Part shown: one piece after another, positions 25,148 through 34,735 of the stretch
Layout: each line of letters begins with the position of its first letter
Numbering within the stretch: position 1 is the first letter of the stretch
From: Deltaproteobacteria bacterium
Lineage (GTDB): Bacteria > Myxococcota_A > UBA796 > GCA-2862545
Length of the DNA stretch: 64,000 bases
Reading direction: 5' to 3'
Assembly (NCBI GenBank): GCA_006226595.1
Contig: SBGP01000087.1
Span: 24,124-88,123, forward strand
The notes under the pieces: model-generated
The model's database searches: none
Told to the model about the DNA's origin: nothing
Seen by the model: the letters and a program-made list of their open reading frames with translations, nothing else
Translations under genes and position numbers: made by a program

Positions 25148-28100
25148 GTGACGGACGCTGCACCCTCGTTTCACGGCACGGAGCGCTACGAGCTCCGACG
25201 CTGCCTCGGCAAGGGCGGCTTCGGAGTGGTGTGGGAGGCCTTCGACCGCGACCAGGAGCAGCGTGTCGCCCTGAAGACCCTGCGCGAGATGCGCGCCGAC
25301 GCCCTCGTCTCGTTCAAGTCCGAGTTCCGCCGGCTCACGGGCTTCGTGCACCCGAACCTCGTGCGCCTCTACGAGCTCACCGAGGCCGACGGCACCTGGT
25401 TCTTCACCATGGAGCTCGTCGACGGCGTGCCGTTCAAGGGCTGGGTGCGACCGGGGCATCGCTCGGTCGAGGAGAGCACCTTCAACCTGTCGCTCGACAC
25501 GCGCGAGGTGATGGTCTCGACCGGAGACACCGGCGAGCCGCAGCGCGCGGTGCGCTTTCCGTCCGAGTCGCCGACGCTCGGCGTGCTCGACGAGGGGCGG
25601 CTTCGCGACGCGTTCGCGCAGCTGGTCACCGGCGTGTCCGCCATGCACGCCGAGGGCATGGTCCACCGCGACATCAAGCCGAGCAACGTGCTCGTATCGT
25701 CGCTCGGTCGGGTCGTGCTGCTCGACTTCGGCCTCGCCGCCGAGCTCGCGGCGCGGCGCACCGGTCGCGAGACCCTGCGGATCGGCACCCCCGCGTACAT
25801 GCCCCCCGAGGTCGCGTCGGGAGGCCAGCACGGGGAAGCCGGCGACTGGTACAGCGTTGGCGTGGTGCTCTTCGAGGCGCTCACCGGGAGCGTTCCCTTT
25901 CGGGGCTCGCCGCGGGCGGTGCTGCGCAGCAAGGCCGCGATGGACGCGCCGGATCCGGTGCCGATGGTGCCGGACAACCTGCGCGATCTCGCCTTCCTCG
26001 CCCGGGATCTGCTCGCCCGTGACCCGGCCTCTCGACCCACGGGAGACGAGATCCGGCACCGCCTGGGCATTGGCGCACCGGTGTCGTCGCTGGGGGAGGG
26101 GGCGTTCGTCGGTCGCGAGTCGCAGCTCGACGACCTGAACCGCCTGCTGGCGCGGGCACGCGACGGCGAGTGTGCCGTCGCGCTGGTCACGGGCCCCTCC
26201 GGCATCGGCAAGTCGGCACTGGTCCGGCATTTCGTGGACGGCCTCGGAGGCGACGAGGTCGTGCTCCAGGGCAGCTGCTACGAGCGCGAGAGCGTGCCGT
26301 TCAAGGCTCTGGACGAGCTCATCGACGACCTCGGAAGCTGGCTGTCGGCCCTGCCTCGCCGCGAGCGAAAGCGCCTGCTTCCCCAGGACGCGGGCGAGCT
26401 GACCCGGCTGTTCCCGGCGCTACAGACCTGGATGCCCGCACCCGAAGAGGCGGTCGCGGATCTCGTGGAGGTACGCCGTCGCGCGGCCGAGGCCCTGTTC
26501 CACCTGCTCGAGCGCATCGCGGAAGGGCGGCTCATCGTGCTCGAGATCGACGATGTGCAGTGGGGCGATGCCGACTCCGCGGCCGTGCTCGAGCTCATCC
26601 TCCAGCGCGATGCGGCACGAGTCCTGCTCCTCGTCACCTGCCGCGAGAACGGGCTCGACCAGGAGGTGCCCGCCCTGCTTCGCCGCATGATCGAGCGGGG
26701 CGCCGTGGTGGGAGGACACATCGAGGTGGGGCAGCTGTCGCCCGACGAGTCCGCGCAACTCGCGACCTCGTTGCTCGGTGAGGATGACGAGCGGATTGCC
26801 CGCCTCGTGGCCGAGGCCGATGGGCACCCGCTGTTTCTCGACGGTCTGGTTCGCTACGCCCACGAGGGGGCCGCGGGCTCGCTCGACGAGATGATCGCGG
26901 GCCACGTCGGAACCCTGCCCGAGGACGCCGTCCGGGTGCTGCGCCTCGTCTCGGTGGCGCCCCAGCCGGTACCTCGGCGTCTGATCCGCCGCGCCTCGCG
27001 CCTTCGCGGCGACCAGGCCGCGACGTCGCAGCTCGTGGTCGACCGCCTGGTCCACACCGTCGGTACTTCGGACGAGGAGCTGCTCGCGCCGTACCACTCG
27101 CGCATTCGTGAGGCGGTGCTCGGGACGCTCGACGAACTGAGCCTGCGCATCGCGCACCGCGACCTCGCCGACGCCATGGAAGAGCTCGGCTGGGGCGAGG
27201 TCGAGCACCTGTTCATGCACCGCAAGGGGGCCGGCGAGAAGGAGCGGGCGCGCGAGCTCGCGCTGCGGGCCGCGGGACACGCGGAGTCCGCCTACGCGTT
27301 CCACCGTGCGGCCGAGCTGTACGCCGAGGCGCGCGCGCTCGGGGCGACGGGGTGGGGGTTGTCGGCCAAGGAAGGCGCGGCGTGGATCGCGGCGGGTCGG
27401 CCAGAAGCCGCCGCCGACGCGCTGTTGCGCGCGTCCGAGTCCGCTCCCGAGAACGAGGCGCGCGATCTGCGGCGGAGGGCGGCCGAACAGCTCCTCGCCG
27501 GGGGGCACGCGGACCGCGGCATCGAGCTGACCAGGGAGGTCCTCGAGCCGCTCGACCTGCGACTCGCGTCGAGTCCGCGCTGGGCCCTCGCGTCGCTGCT
27601 CGCCCAGCGAGCGGCGCTGCGGCTTCGCGGTCTGGAGCCCGCCCGCGAACACCAGCCGACGGCGGACGAGCTGTACAAGGTCGACACCTGCTGGTCGCTG
27701 GCCTCGGGGCTCGCGATCATCGACACCTTCGTGGCGACCGACTTCCAGGTCCGACAGCTGCGGCTGGCGCTCGACGCGGGCGAGCCCTACCGCGTGGTGC
27801 GTGCCCTCGCGCTCGAGGCCAGCTACCTCGCCGCACAGGGGCACGACTCTCGCGAAGCTGCACTGTCGCTGCTCGAGCGCGCCGAGGCCATGGCGGAAGA
27901 CCTCGACTCCGCGCACCTGCGCGCCTTCCTCCCGCTGTGCCGCGCGATGTGCGACTTCCTCGACGCGAGGTGGAAGGAGTCGGCGAGCGGCATGCTCATC
28001 GCGGAGCGCATCCTCGAGCGCGAGTGCCGCGACGTGACCTGGGAGCTGTCGCAGACGACGACCTTCTACGTCGATGCCGTGCACAACCTCGGGCAGATGT

Positions 28101-28825
28101 CGCTGCTCAAGGACGTGGTCCCGCCGCGTCTGGCAGCGGCTCGCGCGCGCGGCAACAAGCAGCTCGTTACGTACCTGCAGTACATCCACGCCTCGATGGT
28201 TCGCCTCGCGACGGACGAGCCCGAGCGAGGCCTCGAGGAGATCAGCGAGCTCGACCACCGCTCGCCCTACGGCTTCCACTACACCGACTGGTGGCGCATG
28301 TACGGCACCGCCAACATCCAGCTGTACCGCGGACGCGCCGGGGAGGCGTTGGAGGCGTGGGAGCGGGACTGGCCGGGCCTCAAGGGGTCGATGTTCCTTC
28401 TCGTCGAGGTCATCGGCCAGCCTGCCCATTACCACCGCTCGATGCTCAACGTCGCGGTGGCCGCCGAGATGCCCGAGGGCCTCGCCCGCACCCACAAGCT
28501 GTGCGTGGCCGAGCGGACCGCGCGCTGGCTCACCCGTCGCTCGGCGCCCTGGGGGCAGGCCGCAGGGTTGCTCCTGCACGCGCTGATCGCGAGTGCTCGG
28601 GGGAACGAACAGGCCGCGCTCGACTTCTACACCGAGGCCGAGCGCCGGCACGAGGAGCTCGACATGGCGCTGCTCGCGTTCACGTGTCGCTACCGCCGGG
28701 GCGAGATCCTCCAGGGCGACGAGGGCGAGGGGCGACGCACGGAATCGCTCGCTGGGATTCGCGAGCTGGGCTGCAAGGCGCCGGGTCGCATGATCGACTT
28801 CTATGCGCCCGTCCGAATCCGGTGA
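25148..28825 (+). CDS. PknK-like Ser/Thr kinase with AAA/STAND ATPase and helical repeats
   Basis: A 1225-residue cytoplasmic signalling protein. Kinase domain about 14-300: glycine loop LGKGGFGVVWEAFD, ATP lysine K43 (VALKTL), HRDIKPSN (173-175), DFG (193-195), GTPAYMPPE. Then comes an ATPase: Walker A GPSGIGKS (349-356), Walker B LIVLEIDDVQWGD (D468-D469), and LLLVTCRENG. From about 690 on the protein is helical, TPR-like, with repeats such as AYAFHRAAELYAEARALGATG. This is the PknK/STAND-kinase layout known in mycobacteria and myxobacteria. A kinase-domain insert (residues ~107-145) is unusual. GTG 25148 lies 6 nt after TAGGCT without SD. Partners are unknown. Confidence 0.93.
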   Translation: MTDAAPSFHGTERYELRRCLGKGGFGVVWEAFDRDQEQRVALKTLREMRADALVSFKSEFRRLTGFVHPNLVRLYELTEADGTWFFTMELVDGVPFKGWVRPGHRSVEESTFNLSLDTREVMVSTGDTGEPQRAVRFPSESPTLGVLDEGRLRDAFAQLVTGVSAMHAEGMVHRDIKPSNVLVSSLGRVVLLDFGLAAELAARRTGRETLRIGTPAYMPPEVASGGQHGEAGDWYSVGVVLFEALTGSVPFRGSPRAVLRSKAAMDAPDPVPMVPDNLRDLAFLARDLLARDPASRPTGDEIRHRLGIGAPVSSLGEGAFVGRESQLDDLNRLLARARDGECAVALVTGPSGIGKSALVRHFVDGLGGDEVVLQGSCYERESVPFKALDELIDDLGSWLSALPRRERKRLLPQDAGELTRLFPALQTWMPAPEEAVADLVEVRRRAAEALFHLLERIAEGRLIVLEIDDVQWGDADSAAVLELILQRDAARVLLLVTCRENGLDQEVPALLRRMIERGAVVGGHIEVGQLSPDESAQLATSLLGEDDERIARLVAEADGHPLFLDGLVRYAHEGAAGSLDEMIAGHVGTLPEDAVRVLRLVSVAPQPVPRRLIRRASRLRGDQAATSQLVVDRLVHTVGTSDEELLAPYHSRIREAVLGTLDELSLRIAHRDLADAMEELGWGEVEHLFMHRKGAGEKERARELALRAAGHAESAYAFHRAAELYAEARALGATGWGLSAKEGAAWIAAGRPEAAADALLRASESAPENEARDLRRRAAEQLLAGGHADRGIELTREVLEPLDLRLASSPRWALASLLAQRAALRLRGLEPAREHQPTADELYKVDTCWSLASGLAIIDTFVATDFQVRQLRLALDAGEPYRVVRALALEASYLAAQGHDSREAALSLLERAEAMAEDLDSAHLRAFLPLCRAMCDFLDARWKESASGMLIAERILERECRDVTWELSQTTTFYVDAVHNLGQMSLLKDVVPPRLAAARARGNKQLVTYLQYIHASMVRLATDEPERGLEEISELDHRSPYGFHYTDWWRMYGTANIQLYRGRAGEALEAWERDWPGLKGSMFLLVEVIGQPAHYHRSMLNVAVAAEMPEGLARTHKLCVAERTARWLTRRSAPWGQAAGLLLHALIASARGNEQAALDFYTEAERRHEELDMALLAFTCRYRRGEILQGDEGEGRRTESLAGIRELGCKAPGRMIDFYAPVRIR

Positions 28826-28856
28826 GTCTCGGGGTAGGCTGTCGCCAGGAGGTTGC

Positions 28857-29885
28857 GTGGCTGACGTGATTCGGGTGCACCCGCCGGGTCCCTACCCGCC
28901 GCATGGGCGCGAAGTGCCGGGCGAGGTCGATCTCGGGATTCGCCTGCGCGAGCTCATGTACACGCGCCACGCCGTCACCGGCTGGGCGCGTCGGGCGCTG
29001 TCCGACCGCCTCGGCGTGGTCGCGCGCGACCCCATGCGACTGGCGATGGCCTCGGGGTGGATCGACGACCTGCCCACGACCTGGCCACTCGGCGCGATGA
29101 TCGACGATGCTCGCGAGCGCTGGACACAGGGGCCCGATGGCGAAGCCCTGGCGGTGCTGTTGCGCGCGAGCCACCTGATGTCGCCCGTGCTCGGCTGGCC
29201 CACGTCGATCGACCGCCGCTGGCCGATGCCCGACCCGGACTGGGTCAAGGGCCAGATCCCCGAGGGTGCTTCGGTGCGGATGGTGCCGCGAGGCCGGGCC
29301 GATGGCACGGCGGGTCTCGCCATCGTCCTCGACGCCGAGGTGGAAGCCGGCGGCATCGCCGAGTCGCGCGTGCTGGCCGCGGGGATCGACGAGATCGAGT
29401 CGGATCCGGAGCGCTTCGTGCAGGCCCTGGCCGATGGCGTGTCGGCGATTCAGATCACCACCCCCGGTCCGAGCACCGAGGACCAGCACGTCGCGTGGGA
29501 ACGCGTGCGAGAGGCGGGCGACAAGCAGCTCCACTACGAGCGTGGCGGACTCGCGGGACTCACCGTCGACGAGCTGCCGCGGTTCGACGAGCTCCTCGGC
29601 GAGGCGCCGTCCGGGACGTGGGGCGACCGCCTCGTCGCGTCCGCCGACGTGCTCTTCCTGCCGACCATCTCGCAGGACGGCAGTCTCGGTGTCGTCGGCG
29701 TCGTAGCGTGGGATGGCCCGTACCACCCCATCCGCGTGGTCCCTGGCGCCGCCGAGATCATCCGCAACCTCGACGGCAAGTCGACCCTCGACCAGCTGGC
29801 TGCCAACTTCGAGATCGACAGCGGCTCGCTGCGCGACATCCTCGACCAGCTCGTCGAGCTCGGCGCCGCCACCGCCGCGGAGTGA
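28857..29885 (+). CDS. Unknown protein with C-terminal PqqD-like winged-helix segment
   Basis: A 342-residue soluble protein. AGGAGG is 4 nt before GTG 28857, a strong start. The N-terminal ~110 residues are helical, the middle is a mixed alpha/beta domain of unknown fold (AGLAIVLDAEVEAGGI, ADVLFLPTISQDGSLGVVG), and the last ~45 residues (AAEIIRNLDGKSTLDQLAANFEIDSGSLRDILDQLVELGAAT) look like a PqqD/winged-helix module. A similar module ends the methyltransferase at 40646. It starts 31 nt after the PknK-like kinase stop, with its own TAGGCT upstream, and could be a partner of that kinase; this is inference. No family recognised for the rest. Confidence 0.6.
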   Translation: MADVIRVHPPGPYPPHGREVPGEVDLGIRLRELMYTRHAVTGWARRALSDRLGVVARDPMRLAMASGWIDDLPTTWPLGAMIDDARERWTQGPDGEALAVLLRASHLMSPVLGWPTSIDRRWPMPDPDWVKGQIPEGASVRMVPRGRADGTAGLAIVLDAEVEAGGIAESRVLAAGIDEIESDPERFVQALADGVSAIQITTPGPSTEDQHVAWERVREAGDKQLHYERGGLAGLTVDELPRFDELLGEAPSGTWGDRLVASADVLFLPTISQDGSLGVVGVVAWDGPYHPIRVVPGAAEIIRNLDGKSTLDQLAANFEIDSGSLRDILDQLVELGAATAAE

Positions 29886-30011
29886 CGCTCGGCCTCGGGC
29901 GAATGGGTCCGGCGTGAGCAGCTCGCGCGGGCTCGACGCTTGGTTGGCGGGGATGCGCAACACGCCGTGGTCGAGGCGGGACCTCCGCTCGCCCGCTGGG
30001 GCGGGGCCCGG

Positions 30012-30542
30012 CTAGCGCGGATCCTGCTCGAGGAGACTCCAGCGCACCATGTCGTGGAAGCCGCCGGCGTGGAAGTACTCGTCGCGCAAGACGCCTTCCT
30101 GGGTGAACCCGAGCTTCGCGGCGATGTGGGCCATGCGCTCGTTGCTTCGGTAGTGCACCAGCCACACCTTGTGCAGGTTCAGCTCGGTGAGCGCGAGCTC
30201 GACCAGCAGCCGCATGGCCTGGGTACCGAGGCCTCGGCCCCGCGCGCCGGCAGCGCCGAGCACAAGTCCCAGGCGTCCGTTCCGCGCGGGCCAGTAGATC
30301 TTGTGGACGCCGGCGTTGCCGAGGTACGCGCCGTCTGCGTCGACGACGGCGTACAGCCGATCGGTGTCGCTGGCGATCACGTGCTCGAGCCACGCGAGCT
30401 CCTGCTCTCGGGTGATCTGCGCGCTCATGTGCGCGAAGTTGCGCGTGACCGCGGGGTCGTTGATCCACTGCATGATGTGGTCCACGTCCTCGGGTCGGAT
30501 GGGTCGCAGGCCGAGCTCGGTCCCGGGCATGGTGAAGGTCAT
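30012..30542 (-). CDS. GNAT-family N-acetyltransferase
   Basis: A 176-residue acetyltransferase of the RimJ/RimL-like group: LRPIRPEDVDHIMQWINDPAVTRNF at the N-terminus, LGNAGVHKIYWPARNGRLGLVLG in the core strands, the acetyl-CoA pyrophosphate loop GARGRGLGTQAMRLLVELAL, and HKVWLVHYRSNERMAHIAAKLGFTQEG. It may acetylate a protein N-terminus or small amine; the substrate is unknown. Start ATG 30542 overlaps the stop of the upstream SCO1-like gene (ATGA), so it is translationally coupled to it. Its stop TAG overlaps a plus-strand stop in CTAG. The linkage with a copper protein has no obvious biochemical reason. Confidence 0.88.
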   Translation of the reverse strand: MTFTMPGTELGLRPIRPEDVDHIMQWINDPAVTRNFAHMSAQITREQELAWLEHVIASDTDRLYAVVDADGAYLGNAGVHKIYWPARNGRLGLVLGAAGARGRGLGTQAMRLLVELALTELNLHKVWLVHYRSNERMAHIAAKLGFTQEGVLRDEYFHAGGFHDMVRWSLLEQDPR

Positions 30543-31624
30543 CCGGGTTCCTCTTCGCCGTACAGCGTGCCGGTTCGCGTGGCGTCCGCAGGGGTGCCGG
30601 TGAGCAGCTGCGAGCTCAGGCGGTCCAGCGGCCACTCGTTGTCGTCGTAGCGCTCGATCAGCTTCCCCTCGGCATCGAGCACGAGCAGCCGCAAGCGGTG
30701 GCTGATCTTGCCGCCCCGGACGGTCACGGAGAGCCCACTCGCGAGCGCGAGCTGGTTGAGCTCGATGGGGTCGAGGCGTCCGAACTCCCAGGTCTCGGGC
30801 TTCGCGCCGGCGAGACCGCCGTACATGCCGAGCGTGGGCAGGTGGTCGTGCTCGGGGTCGATGGTGACGAGCAGGATGCGCGCCTTGCCGGCGATGCGCT
30901 CCTGGAGCGCGGCCATGCGTGAGACCACCGCGGGACAGAAGTTGGGGTCCGGGCAGCGCGTGTAGATGAACGACAGCGCGGTGGGTGTGCCTTGACCCTC
31001 GCCGACGACCCAGCGTCCGCCGTGAGACACGGGGACCTCGGTGCGTGGGAACACCTCGCCGAGCTGGACGGGCTTGACGTCGTCGCGCAGCGCGACCTCG
31101 CGGGTGCCGGTCTTCTCGACCTCGACCATGCGGTAGCCGTACTGCGAGACGATGAGCTTGCCCTCTACGACGTCGCCCGCTTCAAATCCGCGTGCGACGT
31201 CCGGGCCGACGTCGAAGGGCATGACCATCGCGTCCATCAGGCCGGCGATGGGCTCGTGTTCGACTGTGAGCTTGCCGCCGTCGACGCGGACGACCGTGCC
31301 GTGTACCTCGTATCCGCCGGCCTTGAAGGTCGAAGGCAGCGTCGCGGCCCCGGTGACGTCCAGCCGGGTGATGCGTCGCGGCCGCTCGTCACCCTCGAGC
31401 CACAGGTCGACTTCCTGCCCCGGGGACAGCGCCAGGTCGAGCTCGGTCACGTAGCGCGCCACCCCGGGGGTGATGCGCCCGAGGGGGTCGTCGTGCTCGA
31501 CCACGACCACGCCATCCTCGGCGTAGAGCACGGTTGCCGTGGCGTCGGCCGGTGGACCCGCGGGTTCGGTGGTTCCACAGGCGACGGCGAACAAGAGAAG
31601 GGTCAGGCGACTCCGCGACGTCAT
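30539..31624 (-). CDS. Lipoprotein with copper-binding-like domain and SCO1/SenC domain
   Basis: A 361-residue lipoprotein (signal ending LLFAVAC, Cys16). The first half contains a CusF-like segment (YEVHGTVVRVDGGKLTVEHEPIAGLMDAMVMPFDV) with Met and His residues suited to copper. The second half, about residues 190-340, is a thioredoxin-fold SCO1/SenC domain: SFIYTRCPDPNFCPAVVSRM with the metal-binding Cys pair (C-x5-C as in several SCO homologues) and LLVTIDPEHDHLPTLGMY, where the family His is HD. SCO proteins deliver copper to cytochrome oxidase CuA or act as thiol oxidoreductases. GGAGGTGAG precedes ATG 31624. It is coupled to a GNAT gene. Fusion of both copper-type domains is of interest. 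Confidence 0.88.
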   Translation of the reverse strand: MTSRSRLTLLLFAVACGTTEPAGPPADATATVLYAEDGVVVVEHDDPLGRITPGVARYVTELDLALSPGQEVDLWLEGDERPRRITRLDVTGAATLPSTFKAGGYEVHGTVVRVDGGKLTVEHEPIAGLMDAMVMPFDVGPDVARGFEAGDVVEGKLIVSQYGYRMVEVEKTGTREVALRDDVKPVQLGEVFPRTEVPVSHGGRWVVGEGQGTPTALSFIYTRCPDPNFCPAVVSRMAALQERIAGKARILLVTIDPEHDHLPTLGMYGGLAGAKPETWEFGRLDPIELNQLALASGLSVTVRGGKISHRLRLLVLDAEGKLIERYDDNEWPLDRLSSQLLTGTPADATRTGTLYGEEEPG

Positions 31625-31658
31625 CTCACCTCCGGTCCGGGGAGGGGCCTTCGTGGAC

Positions 31659-34600
31659 TTAGCGCCTCGCGGGAGTCGTGACCACCGGGTCCCAGGCGAG
31701 TCGTGCGCCGGCCAGCCGCAGGCCTCGGTCACGGGCCAGGCGAGCCGCGAGATCGGACGCCGGCGTGTGCAGATCCTCGGTCGACCAGAAGCGCAGGGTG
31801 TGGTCCCAGCTGCCGCTCGCCAGCTGGCCGTCGGCGCTGAAGCTCACGTCGGACACGCGGTGATCGTGGTCCACCACGTCGGTGACCAGCCGCCACGGAC
31901 CGCGCGCGAAGATGCGCACGTGGCGGTCCCACGAGGACACGGCGACCAGCTGTCCGTCCGGCGAGAATGCCACGCCCGAGATCGCCAGCCCGTCGAGCTC
32001 GAAGGTCGCCTCGGTGTCTTTGGTGTCGACGTCGACGAAGGCGATGCCCGCGCTCGGCGTCGCCATCGCGAGGGTCTTGCCGTCGGGACTCAGGGCCATC
32101 GCTCGCGGCGACTCCGGGAGGGTCCAGTCGAGGACCGGCGTCAGGTCGGGCAGGTCGGCGACGAGCAGGCGATTCACCGAGCTCGTCCACGCGAGGCGCG
32201 AGCCGTCGGCGGCCACGTCCGCTTGCCACAGCGGGTGCGCTTCGTCGTGGGCCCAGACCTCCTCGATCTCGCCGTCGCGAACGCGGCGCAGCACGTGGTC
32301 CTGCGAGGTGATGAAGACCCCGGAAGGGCTCGGGTCGATGTCGCGCACCCAGAACCGCGGGTTGGTGTGGAGCAGGACCTGGCGGTCGCTGTCCGCGGCG
32401 ACATGCAGCAGGCCAGCGCGTACATTGGCGCCATAGAACCCGTCGGCTCCGTCATCCGCGACCGCCGCGAGCACCTCGTGGTCGGTGAGAAGCTCGAAGT
32501 CGACGACGTGGTCCTCGCCGCGCACGCGCGTAGCCCAGCCGTCACCGTCGGCGACGAGCAGGCTGCCGTTCGCGGCAAACTCGACGTCGGAGATGCCCTC
32601 GCGCAAGGGCAGCACCCGGGGGCGGAGGGACGAGGCGTCCCACTCGGTGACCAGCTCGTCCGAGGCGACGAACAGGTGCTCGCCGGACCACGCGGCCTGC
32701 AGCGTGTCGACGCCGGGCACGCTGCCCGCGAACACCGGGACGAGCGTCTTCGCGTCGAGCACGTGCAGCACGTGCCCCTCGGTCGTCGCCGCCAACCAGC
32801 GTTGATCCGCGGATACGGCCAGTCCCCACACCGGGCTGTCGAGCTTGACCGACGCGACCTCGGTGAGCGTCTCGTCCACGCGGACGACCCGACCGTCGCC
32901 ACCCCCGATGGCGACGCCGTCCTCGAGCAACTCCAGGCAAACGGTGCCCTGCGGGCCGAGGGCGTAGTCGTGGCCGAGGGCCTCGCCGTTCGTCAGGTCG
33001 TAGCGGCTGATGCCCTTGGTCTGGGCCAGCGCGAGGAGCTCGCCGCGAAACGCACCCAGATCGAGGACGGACCCGCGTCCGCGGGTGCGCCACAGCTCCT
33101 CGCCCTGCTCGTCGAGCCGGAACAGGTCCGCACGGTTCGCCGAGGCGACCAGCCCCTCGTCGAGCAGGACGGGTCGCGCACTGAACGGGTCGACGCCGGC
33201 TTCGAGCCGAAAGCGCAGCGTGCCGTCGATGAAGTACAGCAGGCTCGACTCCGAGCGGATGGCCACGCGGTCGCCGTCCACGGCCAGTCGGTGCGACGGG
33301 AGGTCGGTGAGCGTGTCGCCGCTCACCAGGTCCACGACGCCGGACGGGCCCGCGCACCACAGCGCATCTCCGCTGGCCTGGAGGTCCCGGCAGCGAAGGG
33401 GATGGCTCTGGACCAGCCTGGGCAGCCGGTGCGCGCCGACCGCAGCGAGGACGCCCCGGGCCTTGGGAGACTCCGCGAGCAGCAAGCTGCCGACGGCGAA
33501 GGCTTCGGCCTCGAACGCGTCGCCCCGTGCGAGTGCGTCGGTAGCACTGCGCTCGTGGGAGGCTGCGAGCTGCAGGCGGCCTTCCTCTTCGGCGAGGCGG
33601 GCCTTGTCGCGCTCGGTGAGTACCCGCTGGAAGCTGGTCGCCGTCACGGCGACCACGGCGATCAGTGCGACCGCGGCGATGCCCAGCGGCAGGCGGTTCC
33701 GCCGGACGCTTCGGGTGAAGCGCTCCAGGGGAGAGTAGGCATAGGCGCGGACCAGCTCCCCCGACTGGAAGGCCTCGAGGTCGCGGGCGAGCTGGGCAGC
33801 GTCGGCGTACCGGGCGTCCGGATCTCGTGCCAGTGCGCGTCGGCAGATGGCCACCAGCTCGGCAGGCGCGCGAGGCTCGAGCTGCGCCGGGTCCGGAAGC
33901 GCTCCGGTGCGCACCCGCTCGACGGCGGCCTTCGGGTCCTTGTCGGGCACGAGTCGGCGTCCGGTGAGGATCTCGAACAGCACGGCGCCGAGGCTCCACA
34001 CGTCGGACCGCTCGTCGGCTTCTGCTGTAAGTCCGCTCGCCTGCTCCGGCGACATGTACGCGGGCGTGCCGAGCACGCTGCCGTGATGCGTCGAGGTCGC
34101 GCTGTCGAACGAGGTGCTCGCCGTCTGCGCGGTGAGGTCGAAGGCGTCGTCCTCGAGCTCCTTGGCGAGGCCCCAGTCGACGACCACTGTCTCGCCGAAC
34201 TGCCCGAGTACGATGTTCGCGGGCTTGAGGTCGCGGTGGACGACGCTTCGGGCGTGCGCGTAGGCCATGGCCTGGCACGCGTCGATCACGCGCGGCATCA
34301 GGGCGAGGCGGGCCGGCAGGCTGTCGGCGTGCGCGAGCGCGCGCTCCAGCGTCTCGCCCTGGACGTAGCGCATCGTGTAGTACAGCTCGCCGTCGGCGCC
34401 GTGTCCGATGTCGTGGACGGCGACGATGCCCGGGTGATCGAGGCGTGCAGTGATGCGGGCCTCGCGCACGAACCGCGCACGCAACGCGTCGCCGACCGGC
34501 TCACCGCCGCGCATCGTCTTGCGCAGTTCCTTGTACGCGACCCGTCGCCCGAGGAAGGTGTCGCGAACGGAGAGCACCCGGCCCATGCTGCCCTTGCCGA

Positions 34601-34724
34601 GCAAGGTCGAGCCCAGGTAGCGGATGGCGTCGGGATCGAAGCGCTCGCCGGCGGGAACCACGTCTTCGGTGGTCGGCTCCGCGCCTTCGAACCAAGTATC
34701 CGAGCTCTCATCCTTCGGGGGCAT
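31659..34724 (-). CDS. Transmembrane Ser/Thr kinase with WD40-type beta-propeller
   Basis: A 1021-residue receptor-type kinase. The kinase domain (about 35-305) has LGKGSMGRVLSV, ATP lysine K65 (VAYKEL), HRDLKPAN (163-165) and DWG (183-185) instead of DFG, a substitution often seen in large bacterial WD40-linked kinases. GTPAYMSPEQ follows. One membrane helix lies near residue 345 (LGIAAVALIAVVAVTATSF), and the C-terminal ~600 residues are WD40-like repeats (e.g. DVSFSADGQLASGSWDHTLRFWS). The propeller would be outside the inner membrane and could sense envelope ligands. ATG 34724 lies 5 nt after TAGGAT and has no SD. It is divergent from an outer-membrane lipoprotein. Confidence 0.93.
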   Translation of the reverse strand: MPPKDESSDTWFEGAEPTTEDVVPAGERFDPDAIRYLGSTLLGKGSMGRVLSVRDTFLGRRVAYKELRKTMRGGEPVGDALRARFVREARITARLDHPGIVAVHDIGHGADGELYYTMRYVQGETLERALAHADSLPARLALMPRVIDACQAMAYAHARSVVHRDLKPANIVLGQFGETVVVDWGLAKELEDDAFDLTAQTASTSFDSATSTHHGSVLGTPAYMSPEQASGLTAEADERSDVWSLGAVLFEILTGRRLVPDKDPKAAVERVRTGALPDPAQLEPRAPAELVAICRRALARDPDARYADAAQLARDLEAFQSGELVRAYAYSPLERFTRSVRRNRLPLGIAAVALIAVVAVTATSFQRVLTERDKARLAEEEGRLQLAASHERSATDALARGDAFEAEAFAVGSLLLAESPKARGVLAAVGAHRLPRLVQSHPLRCRDLQASGDALWCAGPSGVVDLVSGDTLTDLPSHRLAVDGDRVAIRSESSLLYFIDGTLRFRLEAGVDPFSARPVLLDEGLVASANRADLFRLDEQGEELWRTRGRGSVLDLGAFRGELLALAQTKGISRYDLTNGEALGHDYALGPQGTVCLELLEDGVAIGGGDGRVVRVDETLTEVASVKLDSPVWGLAVSADQRWLAATTEGHVLHVLDAKTLVPVFAGSVPGVDTLQAAWSGEHLFVASDELVTEWDASSLRPRVLPLREGISDVEFAANGSLLVADGDGWATRVRGEDHVVDFELLTDHEVLAAVADDGADGFYGANVRAGLLHVAADSDRQVLLHTNPRFWVRDIDPSPSGVFITSQDHVLRRVRDGEIEEVWAHDEAHPLWQADVAADGSRLAWTSSVNRLLVADLPDLTPVLDWTLPESPRAMALSPDGKTLAMATPSAGIAFVDVDTKDTEATFELDGLAISGVAFSPDGQLVAVSSWDRHVRIFARGPWRLVTDVVDHDHRVSDVSFSADGQLASGSWDHTLRFWSTEDLHTPASDLAARLARDRGLRLAGARLAWDPVVTTPARR

Positions 34725-34729
34725 GCGGC

Positions 34730-34735
34730 ATCCTA
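34730..34735 (-). promoter_or_regulatory. -10 box TAGGAT placed for a leaderless kinase mRNA
   Basis: On the minus strand TAGGAT is followed by GCCGC and then the ATG at 34724, a 5-nt gap and no SD. It matches the geometry at the other two kinase genes. Confidence 0.5.

Noticed and set aside
29914..30015. 33-aa frame beginning VSSSRGLDAWLAGM after the PqqD-tail gene
   Set aside because: Tempting as a precursor peptide next to a PqqD-like module, but it has no SD, no leader-core pattern and only chance-level support.
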